DNA of 64,000 nucleotides from Xanthostigma xanthostigma (GCA_963575645.1 OY754469.1:36538753-36602752); one strand, 5' to 3'. Counted from the first letter of the stretch, positions 42,978-53,431 are shown. Numbers and translations: made by a program. Notes: generated by a model from the letters alone, not told the origin.

Positions 42978-43083
42978 ACAAGCGATACACTGGTAAAGCT
43001 TATTTTCAATTGTTCCTCAACCAAATAAATCTCCTTCAATACATATTTTGGAACAAAACTTCTACTAACAATTATTATTACTG

Positions 43084-43780
43084 TTAAGTTAAAGAAGTAC
43101 TTTTTCGTTTGTGTGTTTAACTGTTTTGTTAAACGTTTCTTATTGTAAATAAATAATTTCCACCACGGACTAGAATAGTTTTGTTACAATATCATAAAAA
43201 GTTCAAAGTCCTATCTCTTTATTGATCGTCAAAAAGGTTCTTAAAAAATGTCTAAAAAAACCGGCCGTCACATGGGGTAACCCCCGATCACGTAATAAAG
43301 CCACAATGCCTGTGTTAGCCAATGCACTAAGATATTGTCGGCAGGGTTCTGGTACTGCGACCCGAGTTTTTATTATTTATAGGGCTTGGATTTTCCTCAT
43401 TTCGTAACGATCACTCGGTATATGAGATTCAGACGATGCTGAGTGGTGAAAAATACATGAGAACATTCCGTTTCATTAATACAGAGAACTGAAAACCATC
43501 CTCAAATAGGTTCATTCGGCGCCAAACGACGTTGCTGAATCTCGCTTCTTCGTTATACCTATCTACTTTGCATTGTAGATTACAAATGGAAATGCGTATA
43601 TTTTGTAGTCTACGCTATAGGTAACCGCTTTTGCCGTACGAAAATATTTAAATTTCCAATTTACAGTGCGGGACTTTATATTATCAACAAATTGAGATTA
43701 CGCCCAAATTAAATATTCTTATCGAAAAAATCATAATATAAAAGTGTGTGCTCCGACGCACGACTGGAGTTTACTCCTTA
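43084..43780. other. Repeat-derived intergenic DNA
   Basis: 43265-43390 matches in inverted form the AACTCGGGTCGCAGT / CTGTCGACAATA family seen at 21230 and 59850. No gene. Confidence 0.4.
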
Positions 43781-43795
43781 AATACGCTGTGTAAC

Positions 43796-43925
43796 GTATT
43801 TCATCTCATTCTTTCGCACGTTAAATCCCACAGATATATATGTTTGTCTCTTTTGTAGTCCATCTCATTCTTTCGCACGTTAAACCCTACATATGTGTAT
43901 CTCTTTTGAAGCGGACGAGCGTAAT
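43796..43925 (+). repeat. Tandem duplication, about 64 bp, two units
   Basis: CATCTCATTCTTTCGCACGT starts both units, each continuing TAAA(T/C)CC and a TATATGT / TCTCTTTTG stretch. Confidence 0.65.
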
Positions 43926-44134
43926 GCCACCCTTGAAGCGGTGGAGCGTTATGCCTCACCACTATTCATAAAATTTCCTTATAACTCAAAATCGTTTCTT
44001 AAAGAGTAAACTCCAAAAACGCAGCTAAACCTTCAATGAAAGAAACACAACCACTATGTGATCACTCGTTTCTTATACCCTCTGTATGTTTGTCGAAGTC
44101 TAATTTCTCTGGACTAAATAAAGGTACCAAGCTG

Positions 44135-44300
44135 AAAGGACCCCACACCAACCTTATGGGATTAAATTGATTGAAAAGGGTTTTATTTTTTCGTTTAAAA
44201 ATCACTACGAAAAAGTTCCATGGGCGCATAACGAAAAAAACAATAGATTTTTAGATACAGATATGTTTAGCGAGATTTTAGAATTTCGGAAGTAAAAAAA
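44135..44300 (+). mobile_element. Foldback GGACC family, left arm only
   Basis: AAAGGACCCCACACCAACCT and AAAGTTCCATGGGCGCATAA match the arms at 48882 and 6114; the right arm is missing. Confidence 0.55.
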
Positions 44301-44794
44301 AAAAATAAAAAGCAATATGATATAAAATTAATTTTTGACATGTGTCATTTTTAAACATGCTATTATGCACTTAGTAGTAAATAAACGATTATACTGATAT
44401 AAATAAACTTTAAATAAGCTAACATAAATTAAATCACTCTCGATACTATCTCACAGCAGGTTTTTAGGTTGTGTTTATTAAATTATTTTGGACTACGCAA
44501 ACAGTTTACATTTTATATACTGCAGTGTTATTAACGACTCTAATCATTAAAAATATTAAATTTTCCAACTCAGCGCACTTCAATTCGTTTATAACTGTCA
44601 ATTGTCATGAAGGGTAAACAACTGCGAAATTCATTTTATACTAGGATGCAGCGCTAGCGCCATTCCGGACGATTTTTGAACTGTTATTTACAGCATTTAG
44701 ATGGACACTTTTTTAACTTATCTCCCATATAAGATAGTCCTCCTTACCTCTACCCTCCATATTCTGTTTCTCATTTAGTGTTAAATAATAGGTA

Positions 44795-45085
44795 ATTGAC
44801 AGGTCACTTTTGAAAATTACTGTTGGATTGCTAAGATAGCATTTAGTTGATTAAGATCACGGCACTAGTGTTAAACGGATCATTTTAATACTGCTATACA
44901 GGCATTAAAAGAAACTATTTTATATAGGAAGGTGTGCAAAAACATGTTTTGCACTACCCTCTATAAAATAACTGTATTATATGCGTGTGTACACTCTACA
45001 GGCATGTAAAGTGGTCCATAACGCACTAGTGCTGTAATAAAAAACAAAACTACGTGACCTAACCAACTTAACAGTAATTTTCATA
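44795..45085. mobile_element. Foldback element
   Basis: AGGTCACTTTTGAAAATTAC with GGCACTAGTGTTAAACGG at the left mirrors GCACTAGTGCTG and TTAACAGTAATTTTCATAAA at the right. Confidence 0.45.
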
Positions 45086-45089
45086 AACT

Positions 45090-45777
45090 ATTATCAGCTA
45101 CTATTATAAGTAATAGTAAAATACTTGGAAAGGTTTTATGCTATATTTCAACACGTTGTCATAAAAAGGGAATTAATTTGCTATTCCCGAACAACACCGG
45201 GCAAATGCAACGAGTCAATAAATATTACGTTACATAAATATAATATATAAGGTACAAAACTTCCTTTCGGAATTATGTATTACATCAATCCAGATAATCT
45301 GCAGGATGTTTGATGTTTAAATCGGGGAAATTCGGGAAACGTGGGAACGCTGTTTTGAATAAAAAATGCTTTGTTTCCGTATTCCCTTTGGGTATTTGCG
45401 ATCGATTTAAAAAAGTGGGGGAAACTTTTTGTTGACGGGATATTTAATATTTGATTAGAGCTACTAGAACATGGCTTCAATTCGAATTACAAACAGAAAC
45501 TGGGATAACTTAAATATTTTATATTAGATTATTATCGATGTAATAAATTTAGTTATTTCATTTTCTGTTTTTAATTTCAAAAACATAAAACCCATACGTT
45601 TCAGCTTTTACTGCGAAACTGTGCAACAAACTAAATTCGCAACAGCTAGTCGTTTTTGCGTCCATTCAAAATTGAAAGAGAGAACTCCATTTTTATATTT
45701 TTATGAACCACCTTAAGTCGATGAAATTGACCATTGCCTTCAGTCAAAGCCCCAGACTCTTTAACTCGAATTATTTA
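45090..45777. other. Intergenic DNA
   Basis: No supported gene or repeat boundary. Confidence 0.35.
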
Positions 45778-46122
45778 AACTATATACACGCGATTATTTA
45801 CAAAAAGTTATTTATGTTAAACCAGATTTATATAACTGCACTTAATGATTTATGTCACAACGCACTGGCACTGTATCAACACATGAACGCTTCACGAACA
45901 ACTCACTGACTGACCTACTTGCCAATCACTCCGCTCGCATTTTATAGCCTTGTCCCCCGCCTATCGAATGTTCTGGAAGCATCTCAATCTTTTTTTACAT
46001 GCATCGCATTCTCCAGGCAATTCTAAGAAAGTCGGGTTTTTACCTGCTCTCCATTTTTGTTGTTGTCGTGATCTGGAACATTCTATTGAGCCCATAGTCG
46101 TCCCAACAGTATTTACGCAACA
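45778..46122 (-). mobile_element. LTR fragment, related to 41074-41493
   Basis: The minus strand starts TGTTGCGTAAATACTGTTGG, keeps CAGGTAAAAACCCGACTTTC, the TATAAAA box and CATTAAGTGCAGTTATATAA, and stops matching after TATATAGTTT. It has about 60 extra bases between the TATA box and the shared 3' block. Confidence 0.55.
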
Positions 46123-46325
46123 AAATTTACAACATCATGTTACCGGGTGGCGTCCGTTTACAATACGAATACATATGACAAACTTCTAAATCGATTTTAC
46201 CTATGCTAATTCGTACACATCGTGATTAAACATAAATCGTGCACTATCCGTCATTAAAACGAAGAGAACGATGTATGTTTCATCGTAATTCGCTACTACA
46301 ACTTTTTCCCTTCACGTATTTATAT

Positions 46326-46871
46326 TAGTGATGTGCCGGATATCCGTATCCGTATCCGCGGATATCCGAGGGAAAAGAAAGATCCGTATCCGTATCCGTT
46401 AGTTTTTGGCGGATCTTTTAACTTATTAATTTTCAATTCATAGATGAAATTTTATATATATATATATATAGGTGATTAGGTAATAATGAAAAACTGTTAA
46501 ATTCCATTCAGATTATTTTTTATTTTTTAAAATCGTATTTGGCACCTTTATATTGCAAACATTTATCGTAGTGAGTACCATACCAATGGTAGGTACATAA
46601 CTCAAAGGTACTAAAAAACTATTTTTATAATGAGATATTGCACATCGCTCTTTGAAAAGAGACAATCCGTTATGAGAGTTAGCTCTTAAAGAGGTCAATA
46701 ACTTTTTCCCATAACAGGTAGTCTCGTTCCAAAGGTTGATGTGCAATATTTACCGCAGCGTAATCTAAGAAAGTTAAGATCCGTATCCGTATCCGCGGAT
46801 CTTGAAACCAAATATCCGTATTCAGATCCGTATCCGCGGATATACATTTTTAACGATCCGGCACATCACTA
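46326..46871. mobile_element. hAT MITE rich in GTATCC/GGATAC hexamers
   Basis: Exact 8-bp duplication ATTTATAT (46318-46325 and 46872-46879); ends TAGTGATGTGCCGGAT and its complement. Subterminal arrays of ATCCGT and GCGGAT on both sides. The terminal 10 bp (TAGTGATGTG) match the hAT MITE at 25945, so both may use the same transposase. Confidence 0.85.
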
Positions 46872-46879
46872 ATTTATAT

Positions 46880-47556
46880 ATAGATGAGCGAAACTCAGCG
46901 CTGACGCGTAAAGCAATAATAAAGCACACCCCGTTTACGATGCGTGAAATATTTTGTAGCAAGCTTTAATTTTTCGCGTAAATACACGCACACGAAACCG
47001 CACCTACGAAATATTCCCAATAGAGTGTCTTAATTATAACTCAACATAATTATCACTTTAACATATTATAACTAAGATGTCAAAGTCTGACAAAACAATC
47101 AACGAAAACTCTATGTATTATTCATAACTTAATTAGAATGAAAAGTTTCACAGCGATGTTCGAGTTATTAAGTCATTAACAGTAGCATCATGTAAGTCAG
47201 TATAGCTTTTCATAAACTAAAATCATGTATGTAATAATCACTATTGGTACCAACTACCAATCATTGTCTATTTACTCAATGTGCGGTGAGCGAAGGCAAC
47301 AAAGCGTATCAAAAATATATCTGCGCCTCTTTTTTCGAAGTTATTCCTTAGCTATTCCGACAATATATTAACATGGAGTACATCTCTCTTTATCAAAAGT
47401 TCTGTCTTTATCTATGGCGTTTGCCAATCAGAACCAACGAGTTCTTACGGCATAAAAAAGACAGAAATATATCCTGCACTCTAATGGTTCGATTGCAATT
47501 TTATTCCTATGCTTGGTTTGTTATATAAAAGTATATATTATGACTAATAAATATCA
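46880..47556. other. Intergenic DNA
   Basis: AT-rich; no supported gene. Confidence 0.35.
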
Positions 47557-47558
47557 TA

Positions 47559-48134
47559 CAGTATGTAAACACGTAAGACGCATATAGGGAAATTAGCAAT
47601 GGGAAAAAATACTTGGATCAGAGTTAGCCATGACTGCATTAATTGTTATTTCTATTGAATTATCGTGGTAATCTTGGGGATTTTTATTTTATTTTGATTT
47701 ATTTTTATTTTACTTGGCTTTTTTAATAATAAAAAGCTCTTATAAATCATTATTTTAATTTTTTTGTACAAAAATAAAACAAAAAAACAACTCTATCTGT
47801 TTTGAAACATTTCATTCAAAAATTGTCTGACTGGTATGACATATGCGCGTTGGTAAATCAGTTACCCAAATGTCTTTAGGTTCAACACGAATAGGCGGAG
47901 ATATTTGGTCACGCACCATATTAAAGTATTTTTGGGAATTTAATGTCTCATTAATAAAAAAAGTCCTATTATGTTGTAATGATTTGAATATTTTCTTCTA
48001 ATAGTATACACATTCATTTTGCAAAAGAATATTATCTGTCAAATTGAAAAACAAGATTTCAAGACTCACTCTGATCCAGTCATTTTTTTCCCAATGTTAA
48101 TTTCCCTATGTGCACCTTACGTGTTTACATACTG
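47559..48134. mobile_element. Tc1/mariner-like element with transposase relic
   Basis: TIRs of about 70 bp starting CAGTATGTAAACACGTAAG and continuing ATAGGGAAATTA, flanked by TA (47557-47558 and 48135-48136). The interior holds a decayed transposase on the minus strand (about 47805-48000). Confidence 0.7.
47805..48000 (-). pseudogene. Decayed DDE transposase fragment
   Basis: A minus-strand frame reads FFINETLNSQKYFNMVRDQI, then an RVEPKDIWVTDLPTRICHTS stretch. This is close in pattern to the GPFFIEG.LNGEKYL..L...I and W.QQDGAPPH.. region of mariner/IS630-group transposases. The catalytic Asp of that motif is not kept cleanly, and the rest of the gene is gone. Confidence 0.5.
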
Positions 48135-48136
48135 TA

Positions 48137-48594
48137 TATGATTTATTTATTCCATATCCACAAATGAGAATTTTTTTCAAGTAATTAATTATGTGAGTTT
48201 GGGTCGTTTAAATTTTACGTTAAATATTTAACGCTATAACGGTATAATCACGATAATGAACAACAAAATATCTTATTACTATTTTACAAATGTTAATTTA
48301 TAACATTAAGATGTAGGTTTCGCTCCAGCGCCTCTATCGAATAGAAACCTTTATTTTCAACAACGATGAATGCATAGAGATAAGTCTCCTATTGCTCTAT
48401 CCTCCATGTCCTAGTCCCTAGGGAGTGAGAAGAGGAACGCGACTGAAAAAATTGGCGCGCCACACTATTTTCAGGTTTATTGTCCCTTTGGAGGAATTAC
48501 CTAGTTATATCGTTTGTGACGAAATCTTTGAAACTTAGAAATTATGCAATCTTATTTCAAAATTTCTCAAGGGAACTATTGCCGACAGACACAC
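48137..48594. other. Intergenic DNA
   Basis: No supported gene or repeat boundary. Confidence 0.35.
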
Positions 48595-49461
48595 CAGGAG
48601 TGTCAAACTAGAGGTCCGCGACGATTTTTATTTTGAGGCACGTATCGTCTTTTTAACGAAAAATAAACAGTACCTTTTTTTAAAAAAAAGCTAAAGTTGT
48701 TGCAATTGGATTTTTTTATATTTGATGCGAAAACATCCTTCAATATATTGAAGTCAATTCGATTGATTTTAAACAAACAGTTACTGTAAATGCCAAGAAC
48801 TTCAAGTTGATGAATTAATGTTTTTCTTTTTGTCTGTTGTTTTGTTTTTGTATATCTAAATAATTAAAAAGCGTTTTTATAAAGGACCCCTCACGAACCT
48901 TATAGGACTTGGTTCTCGGTTAATTTGACCGAAAATGGTTTTATTTTATAGTTTAAAGGTCACTAAGAAAAAGTTCCATGGGCGAACAGACTAAAAACCA
49001 ATAATAGATATTTAGCTACAGATATATCCATTGAATTCACAAACGTATTCCATGTTCAACTTTTGTGTTTTTTTTTTTTAAATAGAAAAATAGTCGAAAA
49101 CTAGGTAATGTTGGAAGGTGTCACTCTGTATAAAATAATGTCATATTCGGATTCAGCGCACTCGAAAACATAATATTTCTAGAGCTTAGGATATTTTGAA
49201 GATTATGTATTAAATGGATATTCCTATATCTAAAATCTCACTAAACATATCTGTAGCTAAAAATCTATTGGTTTTTAGGCTATGGACACTTTTTCTTAGT
49301 GACCTTTAAACTATAAAATAAAACCATTTTCGGCCAATTTAACCGGGAACCAAATCTCTTAAGGTTTGTGCGGGGTCCTTTAGCAATGGCAAAATTTGAA
49401 CGCCCACGTGAGATAAATTAATACGGGAAATAGCCCGCGGCTCAATAGTTTGACATACCTG
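48595..49461. mobile_element. hAT-like remnant with nested foldback
   Basis: Ends CAGGAGTGTCAAACTAGAGG and the complement of CAGGTATGTCAAACTATTGA, with GTCCGCG / CCGCGG subterminal blocks, are typical of hAT. The flanks give only a weak 8-bp match (AGACACAC / ATCTACAC). A foldback element at 48882-49380 sits inside. Confidence 0.55.
48882..49380. mobile_element. Foldback element, GGACC family (complete copy)
   Basis: AAGGACCCCTCACGAACCTT at the left and its complement (ending GGGGTCCTT) at the right, flanked by TA (48880-48881 and 49381-49382). Arms of about 170 bp; TA target suggests Tc1/mariner-type mobilisation. Confidence 0.7.
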
Positions 49462-49683
49462 ATCTACACATATAAGAGAACTGGTCAATTGCTCCTATTT
49501 GGCCTCATATTGCGCCTTTATGTACATCTTTACGTTCTTGAATCTTGAAATATTACAAACGAAATTCTTAAACTTTCAGTAAATATATCGTCATGAATAT
49601 TTAATCAAATATTTTGAACTTTTTACAATCCATTTCTACCGTTAAGTCTCCGCTGTCTAACGTCTATAAGTATCTATCTATTT

Positions 49684-50037
49684 ACAATAAATAAATAATA
49701 AATAAATAAATATATGTTTATTGCTCAATAAGCAAAAGGCACAGAATTCAAACGTGTGTTTGTTCTTCCATCTGTCCTATAACATTCACAAACAAGTTTA
49801 CAATATTTTAAAACAAACCAGTAAAAAATTGATTCAAAGAACCTAAGATTGGTTAATCACCTTATTGCCTTCTACGATCCAAAAGTAGCTTATTTATACT
49901 ACTTGATAGAGCTTTTAAACTTATTTTATGTATATTGATTTTAATAGTGTCACTGAGTTCGTTCAGATATTTCGGGGCTGAGTATGAAAAGGATTTCTTA
50001 AAAGAAGAAATATTAAGAGCACTGTGGTTGAAACAAA
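49684..50037 (-). pseudogene. Non-LTR retrotransposon 3' end with ORF2 C-terminus
   Basis: On the minus strand NHSALNISSFKKSFSYSAPK, then YLNELSDTIK, ends in a stop at 49862. The FSYSAPKYLNEL pattern is the usual C-terminal signature of CR1/Jockey-type ORF2. A TTTA/TTA-rich tail (49684-49706) marks the 3' end. 5' truncated, or interrupted by the family D element next to it. Confidence 0.6.
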
Positions 50038-50041
50038 AATA

Positions 50042-50196
50042 AAAAATTTAGAATAGTTACTTCTTACCACAACAGTTTTATTAGCGGATATACATTTCAG
50101 GAGCTATGCTCTCATCTTCAGCAAAGCATAGCTCCCGAAATGTATATCCGCTAACAAAACTGTTGTGGTAAGAAGTAAATTATTCGATATTTTTTA
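50042..50196. mobile_element. PLE-like family D element, copy 2
   Basis: Inverted arms share TAGTTACTTCTTACCACAAC and TTTTATTAGCGGATATACAT. The minus-strand hammerhead-like motif (50093-50121) has CTGAAGA, GAGAGC/GCTCC stem II and GAAATG. The opposite arm lost its 5' core. A possible duplication (TGGTTGAAAC / TGGTTATAAC) is imperfect. Confidence 0.5.
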
Positions 50197-50498
50197 TCTA
50201 TCTATTATGGTTATAACCGTTTATGTTGTCCGCAAGTCATTCCAAATTCTTCTTTTCTTAATACAAATATTTTTACTGGGTCGCATGTTGCAGAAAGTAC
50301 TGTCAGAAAATCTAGTTTGACAATGACCTTAAATTGTAGCCGTTTAAAAATGTCAACATGCATTAGTTAGTTTGGGTTTTTACACGCTTTATATTAGTTT
50401 CACTTGTAAGTTTGTATGTATGTATGTTTGTACACTCCGTTTTGGACTACAGCAAGTGGTTTATATAATGGTATAATATGCCAGCACTGTAAGTACAC

Positions 50499-50567
50499 TG
50501 GCTAGCCGTGCGGTCTAAAGCGGGGCGTTCTAAAAACGGGTCGTGGGTTCTAATTCCGTCCACGCCG
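50499..50567 (+). repeat. tRNA-like SINE head
   Basis: TGGCTAGCCGTGCGGTCTAA resembles tRNA box A, and GTGGGTTCTAATTCCGTCC a diverged box B at about the right spacing. The fold is incomplete and it leads into the A/T-rich palindrome below, so a SINE or fossil is more likely than a tRNA gene. Confidence 0.45.
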
Positions 50568-50681
50568 AAAAAAAATTGTTTTTTTCGGCAAATTTTTGAC
50601 AATAAATCGAACTAAAAAGTGGAAAATAAATATACTAAAAAACACACTTTATATCAAACTAAAAAGTGAAAAATAAATATA

Positions 50682-50962
50682 GTTTAAAAAAAACTAAGAA
50701 ACACGCTTTATATCGAACTAAAAAGTAAAAAATAATTTTTTTTAAAATAAGCTTAAAACAATAATGAATAAAAAATACTAGTATTATTGTGAAAAAAGCG
50801 TGGGGCGCTTTGTTCCACATTTTCGTACATCGAGCGCCCCACGCTTTTTTCACAAAAATACTAGTATTTTTTATTCATTATTGTTTTAAGCTTATTTTTA
50901 AAAAAATATTTTTTACTTTTTAGTTCGATATAAAGCGTGTTTTTTAGTTTTTTTTTAAACTA
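50682..50962. repeat. Giant palindrome, about 128-bp arms
   Basis: Arms include AACACGCTTTATATCGAACT, AAATACTAGTATT and AAAAAAGCGTGGGGCGCT, around a 23-base loop (50810-50832). Copies of the CTAAAAAGTAAAAAATAA word also occur in the palindromes at 30466 and 31106. The 64-residue frame over it is an artefact. Confidence 0.8.
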
Positions 50963-51039
50963 TATTTTTTAATTTAATTTATCTCAATTCAAACATTTTT
51001 GTTGGTTCTGTATTAATATTCTTTTGTTTTTGTTTAATC

Positions 51040-51135
51040 AAGCAGCAGGTATGGGAACTCTACCTAGGAAATTGACTTATTTTTCTGTACATAATATGCT
51101 TAATTTCTTCCAATAAATTTTATCTTATCTTATCT
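51040..51135 (+). repeat. Retrotransposon 3' tail (TTATC repeat)
   Basis: Ends TTCCAATAAATTTTATC followed by TTATC repeats to about 51134, the style of a non-LTR 3' end. No coding sequence upstream is recognisable. Confidence 0.4.
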
Positions 51136-51258
51136 AATTGTAGCCACACATATTTTTCCATAAGAAAAGCATTGTAGAATCCTGCTTAACAAATAGATCG
51201 ATTGAAACGATATTTTCTTTAAACCCTCAGTATACGAATATGTATTTAACATAGTTTT

Positions 51259-51406
51259 TTGTTACGATGTGAGGAAGGTTTTGGTTGAGGATCATAAATA
51301 AGCTTTACCAATGTTACGCTAGTGGCCAACGTTTCGAAAAATTTATTTTTATCTTCAGGGCATCAAGCTGGTCAAAAGGTGGTAAAACCTTCCTTCATCG
51401 TAACAT
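51259..51406. mobile_element. PLE-like family B-related element, short
   Basis: Outer inverted ends TGTTACGATG and AGGAAGGTTTT (51259-51281; complement at 51384-51406). Inside is the family B block GTGGCCAACGTTTCGAAAAA with a minus-strand hammerhead-like motif at 51324-51361 (GCC, CTGAAGA, stem II, GAAACGT, GGCC). Confidence 0.5.
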
Positions 51407-51969
51407 TCTATTGGATCAACACTACTTTATGCTGAAGATAGTTTTTTGTCCAATTTTCACCTGGAAACAATTTTTTCCACGCATATTAACCAGAACTTGG
51501 CTCAAAAAGCGATCTTTTTCTCTGTAGATAACACATTTATTTTTGTGTTAGTATACTCTAATGTTCTACATGACAGGGAGTTTCCGACATTAGACGGTTC
51601 AAAACTGCAATATTTATGATCACAATCTAAGGTCACTGTCAAATAAAATGTTTTTGACAATGGTTTCTGCAACCCAGCATATAAGACAGAGTAAAACGTT
51701 ACCACTACAGTAATTAATAAAGTCAATATAGCCACGTTATTTTAGTAATAATTTTCAAACAAAAACAAATTAGTTGTCGACTGTTGGATACGCTCCTTCA
51801 TATTGGTGAATATTATTGTGCCATTTACTATATCGAAGTCATTATCAACTTAATCAAAATGTTATACAGAAAGGTTAAATTTGTGACGTTACTGTAATTT
51901 CATCAATAAACATAAATTTTCGGAAATTGCTTCTACATTCTCATAAATTACTTATTTCTAGTCAAGATT
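51407..51969. other. Intergenic DNA
   Basis: No supported gene. Confidence 0.35.
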
Positions 51970-52291
51970 CAAATCTTTGATTAACGTCTGATTAGAACTC
52001 TTCAATAAATAAAATGATTGACCAATTTTTCAGACAATATATTAACAAAAAATATAATTAATACATTAACGTTTCGATCCGGATTTTTAAAATTTTTTTT
52101 TTCAATATTTCAATATCAAAAAACTCTTTCACGAATTACATTAAAAATAAATAGAAACTAAATATTAATTATTTTTTTATATTTTTAGATCCGTTCTGAA
52201 GAAGATCCAAATCCGAATCGAAACGTTAATGTATTAATTATATTTTTTGTTAATTTATTGTCTGAAAAATTGGTCGATAATTTTATTTATT
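51970..52291. mobile_element. PLE-like family A element, copy 4
   Basis: 12-bp duplications CTAGTCAAGATT (51958-51969) and GTCGTCAAGATT (52292-52303). Tail CAAATCTTTGATTAACG at the left, terminal blocks on both sides. An intact plus-strand hammerhead-like motif lies at 52194-52230 (CTGAAGA, A, GATCC/GAATC, GAAACGT). The left one is reduced to its GAAACGT half near 52065-52082. Confidence 0.7.
52194..52230 (+). ncRNA. Hammerhead-like motif, family A
   Basis: TT, CTGAAGA, one A, stem II with one mismatch, GAA-ACGT-T, AAT. Stem I would be only 2-3 bp. Confidence 0.45.
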
Positions 52292-52381
52292 GTCGTCAAG
52301 ATTTCCTACCAAACTTATTTCTCAAAAAATATAAGTTAGGACTACCTGGACAGCTTCCTGAACACAACGGAGGCCAAACAG

Positions 52382-52656
52382 TAGAACTGTAACAAACCGT
52401 ATGTATTCGTTACTGAGTAACGGATAAATCGTCTGACTGGAAGTAACGAATCGTTACTTACAAATTCATTTCGTTACTCGTATTTGTCATATCCATGTCA
52501 GTTCGACTCGTTTGATGCAGTTATACGTTATACGAATGAAGTCATATCGTATCACGTATGCGACGAGTAACGTAACGATACGAAAGTAACGAGTACTGGT
52601 TCTTTAAGTAACGAATACATACGGGTATACAATTTTTCGTTACTTTTACAGCTCTA
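52382..52656. mobile_element. hAT MITE, TAGAGCTGTAA family (copy 2)
   Basis: Exact 8-bp duplication CCAAACAG (52374-52381 and 52657-52664); ends and interior match 26734-27060 in inverted orientation. Confidence 0.85.
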
Positions 52657-52664
52657 CCAAACAG

Positions 52665-53088
52665 TAAATTACTGTATTCAGCTCACGGTTGCTCGGACAT
52701 GCATGCAATACAAACCAACGCCGACGTCTAGGTCAACGAGACTTGTGGGACCGCCTGTATATAAATAGTTAAGTACACACAAGGAGTGAGCTGCGCTGCA
52801 GTGTTATTACTGCTGATAATAGAGCATAAGTGGGACCGCGACGCCAAGCTTGTGTCAACATGACATCGCCACTTCTATTTCTCCATTCAATGCGCCGCTA
52901 CTGAGCTCCCCTTCTTTTGCTCTGCCTTAAACAAACTTGGTAATGTCGAGTTTAACTACTCTTTAACCGTAATTCTAAGAATAGAAACGAACTTGCGGAA
53001 TCTTAAATCGAACATTCACAACTTTGATTAAGCAGTAAAATGGGTTGCAGGAAGCATTGTCAAAAAAACATACGCTTTTGTGGTATAA
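52665..53088. other. Intergenic DNA
   Basis: No supported gene; slightly GC-richer between 52680 and 52930. Confidence 0.35.
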
Positions 53089-53090
53089 GG

Positions 53091-53431
53091 AGGCGTTCAC
53101 AAATTACGTGTGGCGGGGGAGGGGGATTCGAACCGACCTCGCCCAATCTCACGTGGGGAAGAGCGAGGGTCTCAGAAAATATCACGTAAGTTTTTTGCGC
53201 AAGAAACAGGATAAACTTGCGATAAAATTGGGTTAAATTAAGTAAAAGTTCTCCACTAAAATATGACTAAATCATATGCAATAATATTTATCGCGGTTAA
53301 TAATATGTTTAACATGTACTAATATACAGATTTACGTATTTACATTAAAAATACGCATTTTGAAAAATCTCACGTGAGATTAGAGAAGAAAAATTTCCAA
53401 ATTTGCTTCACATAATTTGTGAACGCCCCCT
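53091..53431. mobile_element. MITE with GGGGGCGTTCACAAATTACG-type ends (copy 2)
   Basis: GGAGGCGTTCACAAATTACG at the left and its complement at the right, flanked by TAA on both sides (53088-53090 and 53432-53434). The interior shares ATCTCACGTGAGATTAGAG with 38282-38629. Confidence 0.65.

Larger units (their letters stand above)
41506..43070. mobile_element. PLE-like family B element, full length, 1.56 kb
   Basis: Exact 13-bp duplication ATTATTATTACTG (41493-41505 and 43071-43083). Inverted terminal blocks of about 190 bp (41506-41700 and 42850-43036) start AAGGAGATTTATTTGGTTGA. A one-sided tail of about 34 bp (CAATACATATTTTGGAAC...) follows the right block. Both blocks carry hammerhead-like motifs facing outward. 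The interior is filled with other repeats (41930-42620) and no reverse transcriptase. Confidence 0.75.
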
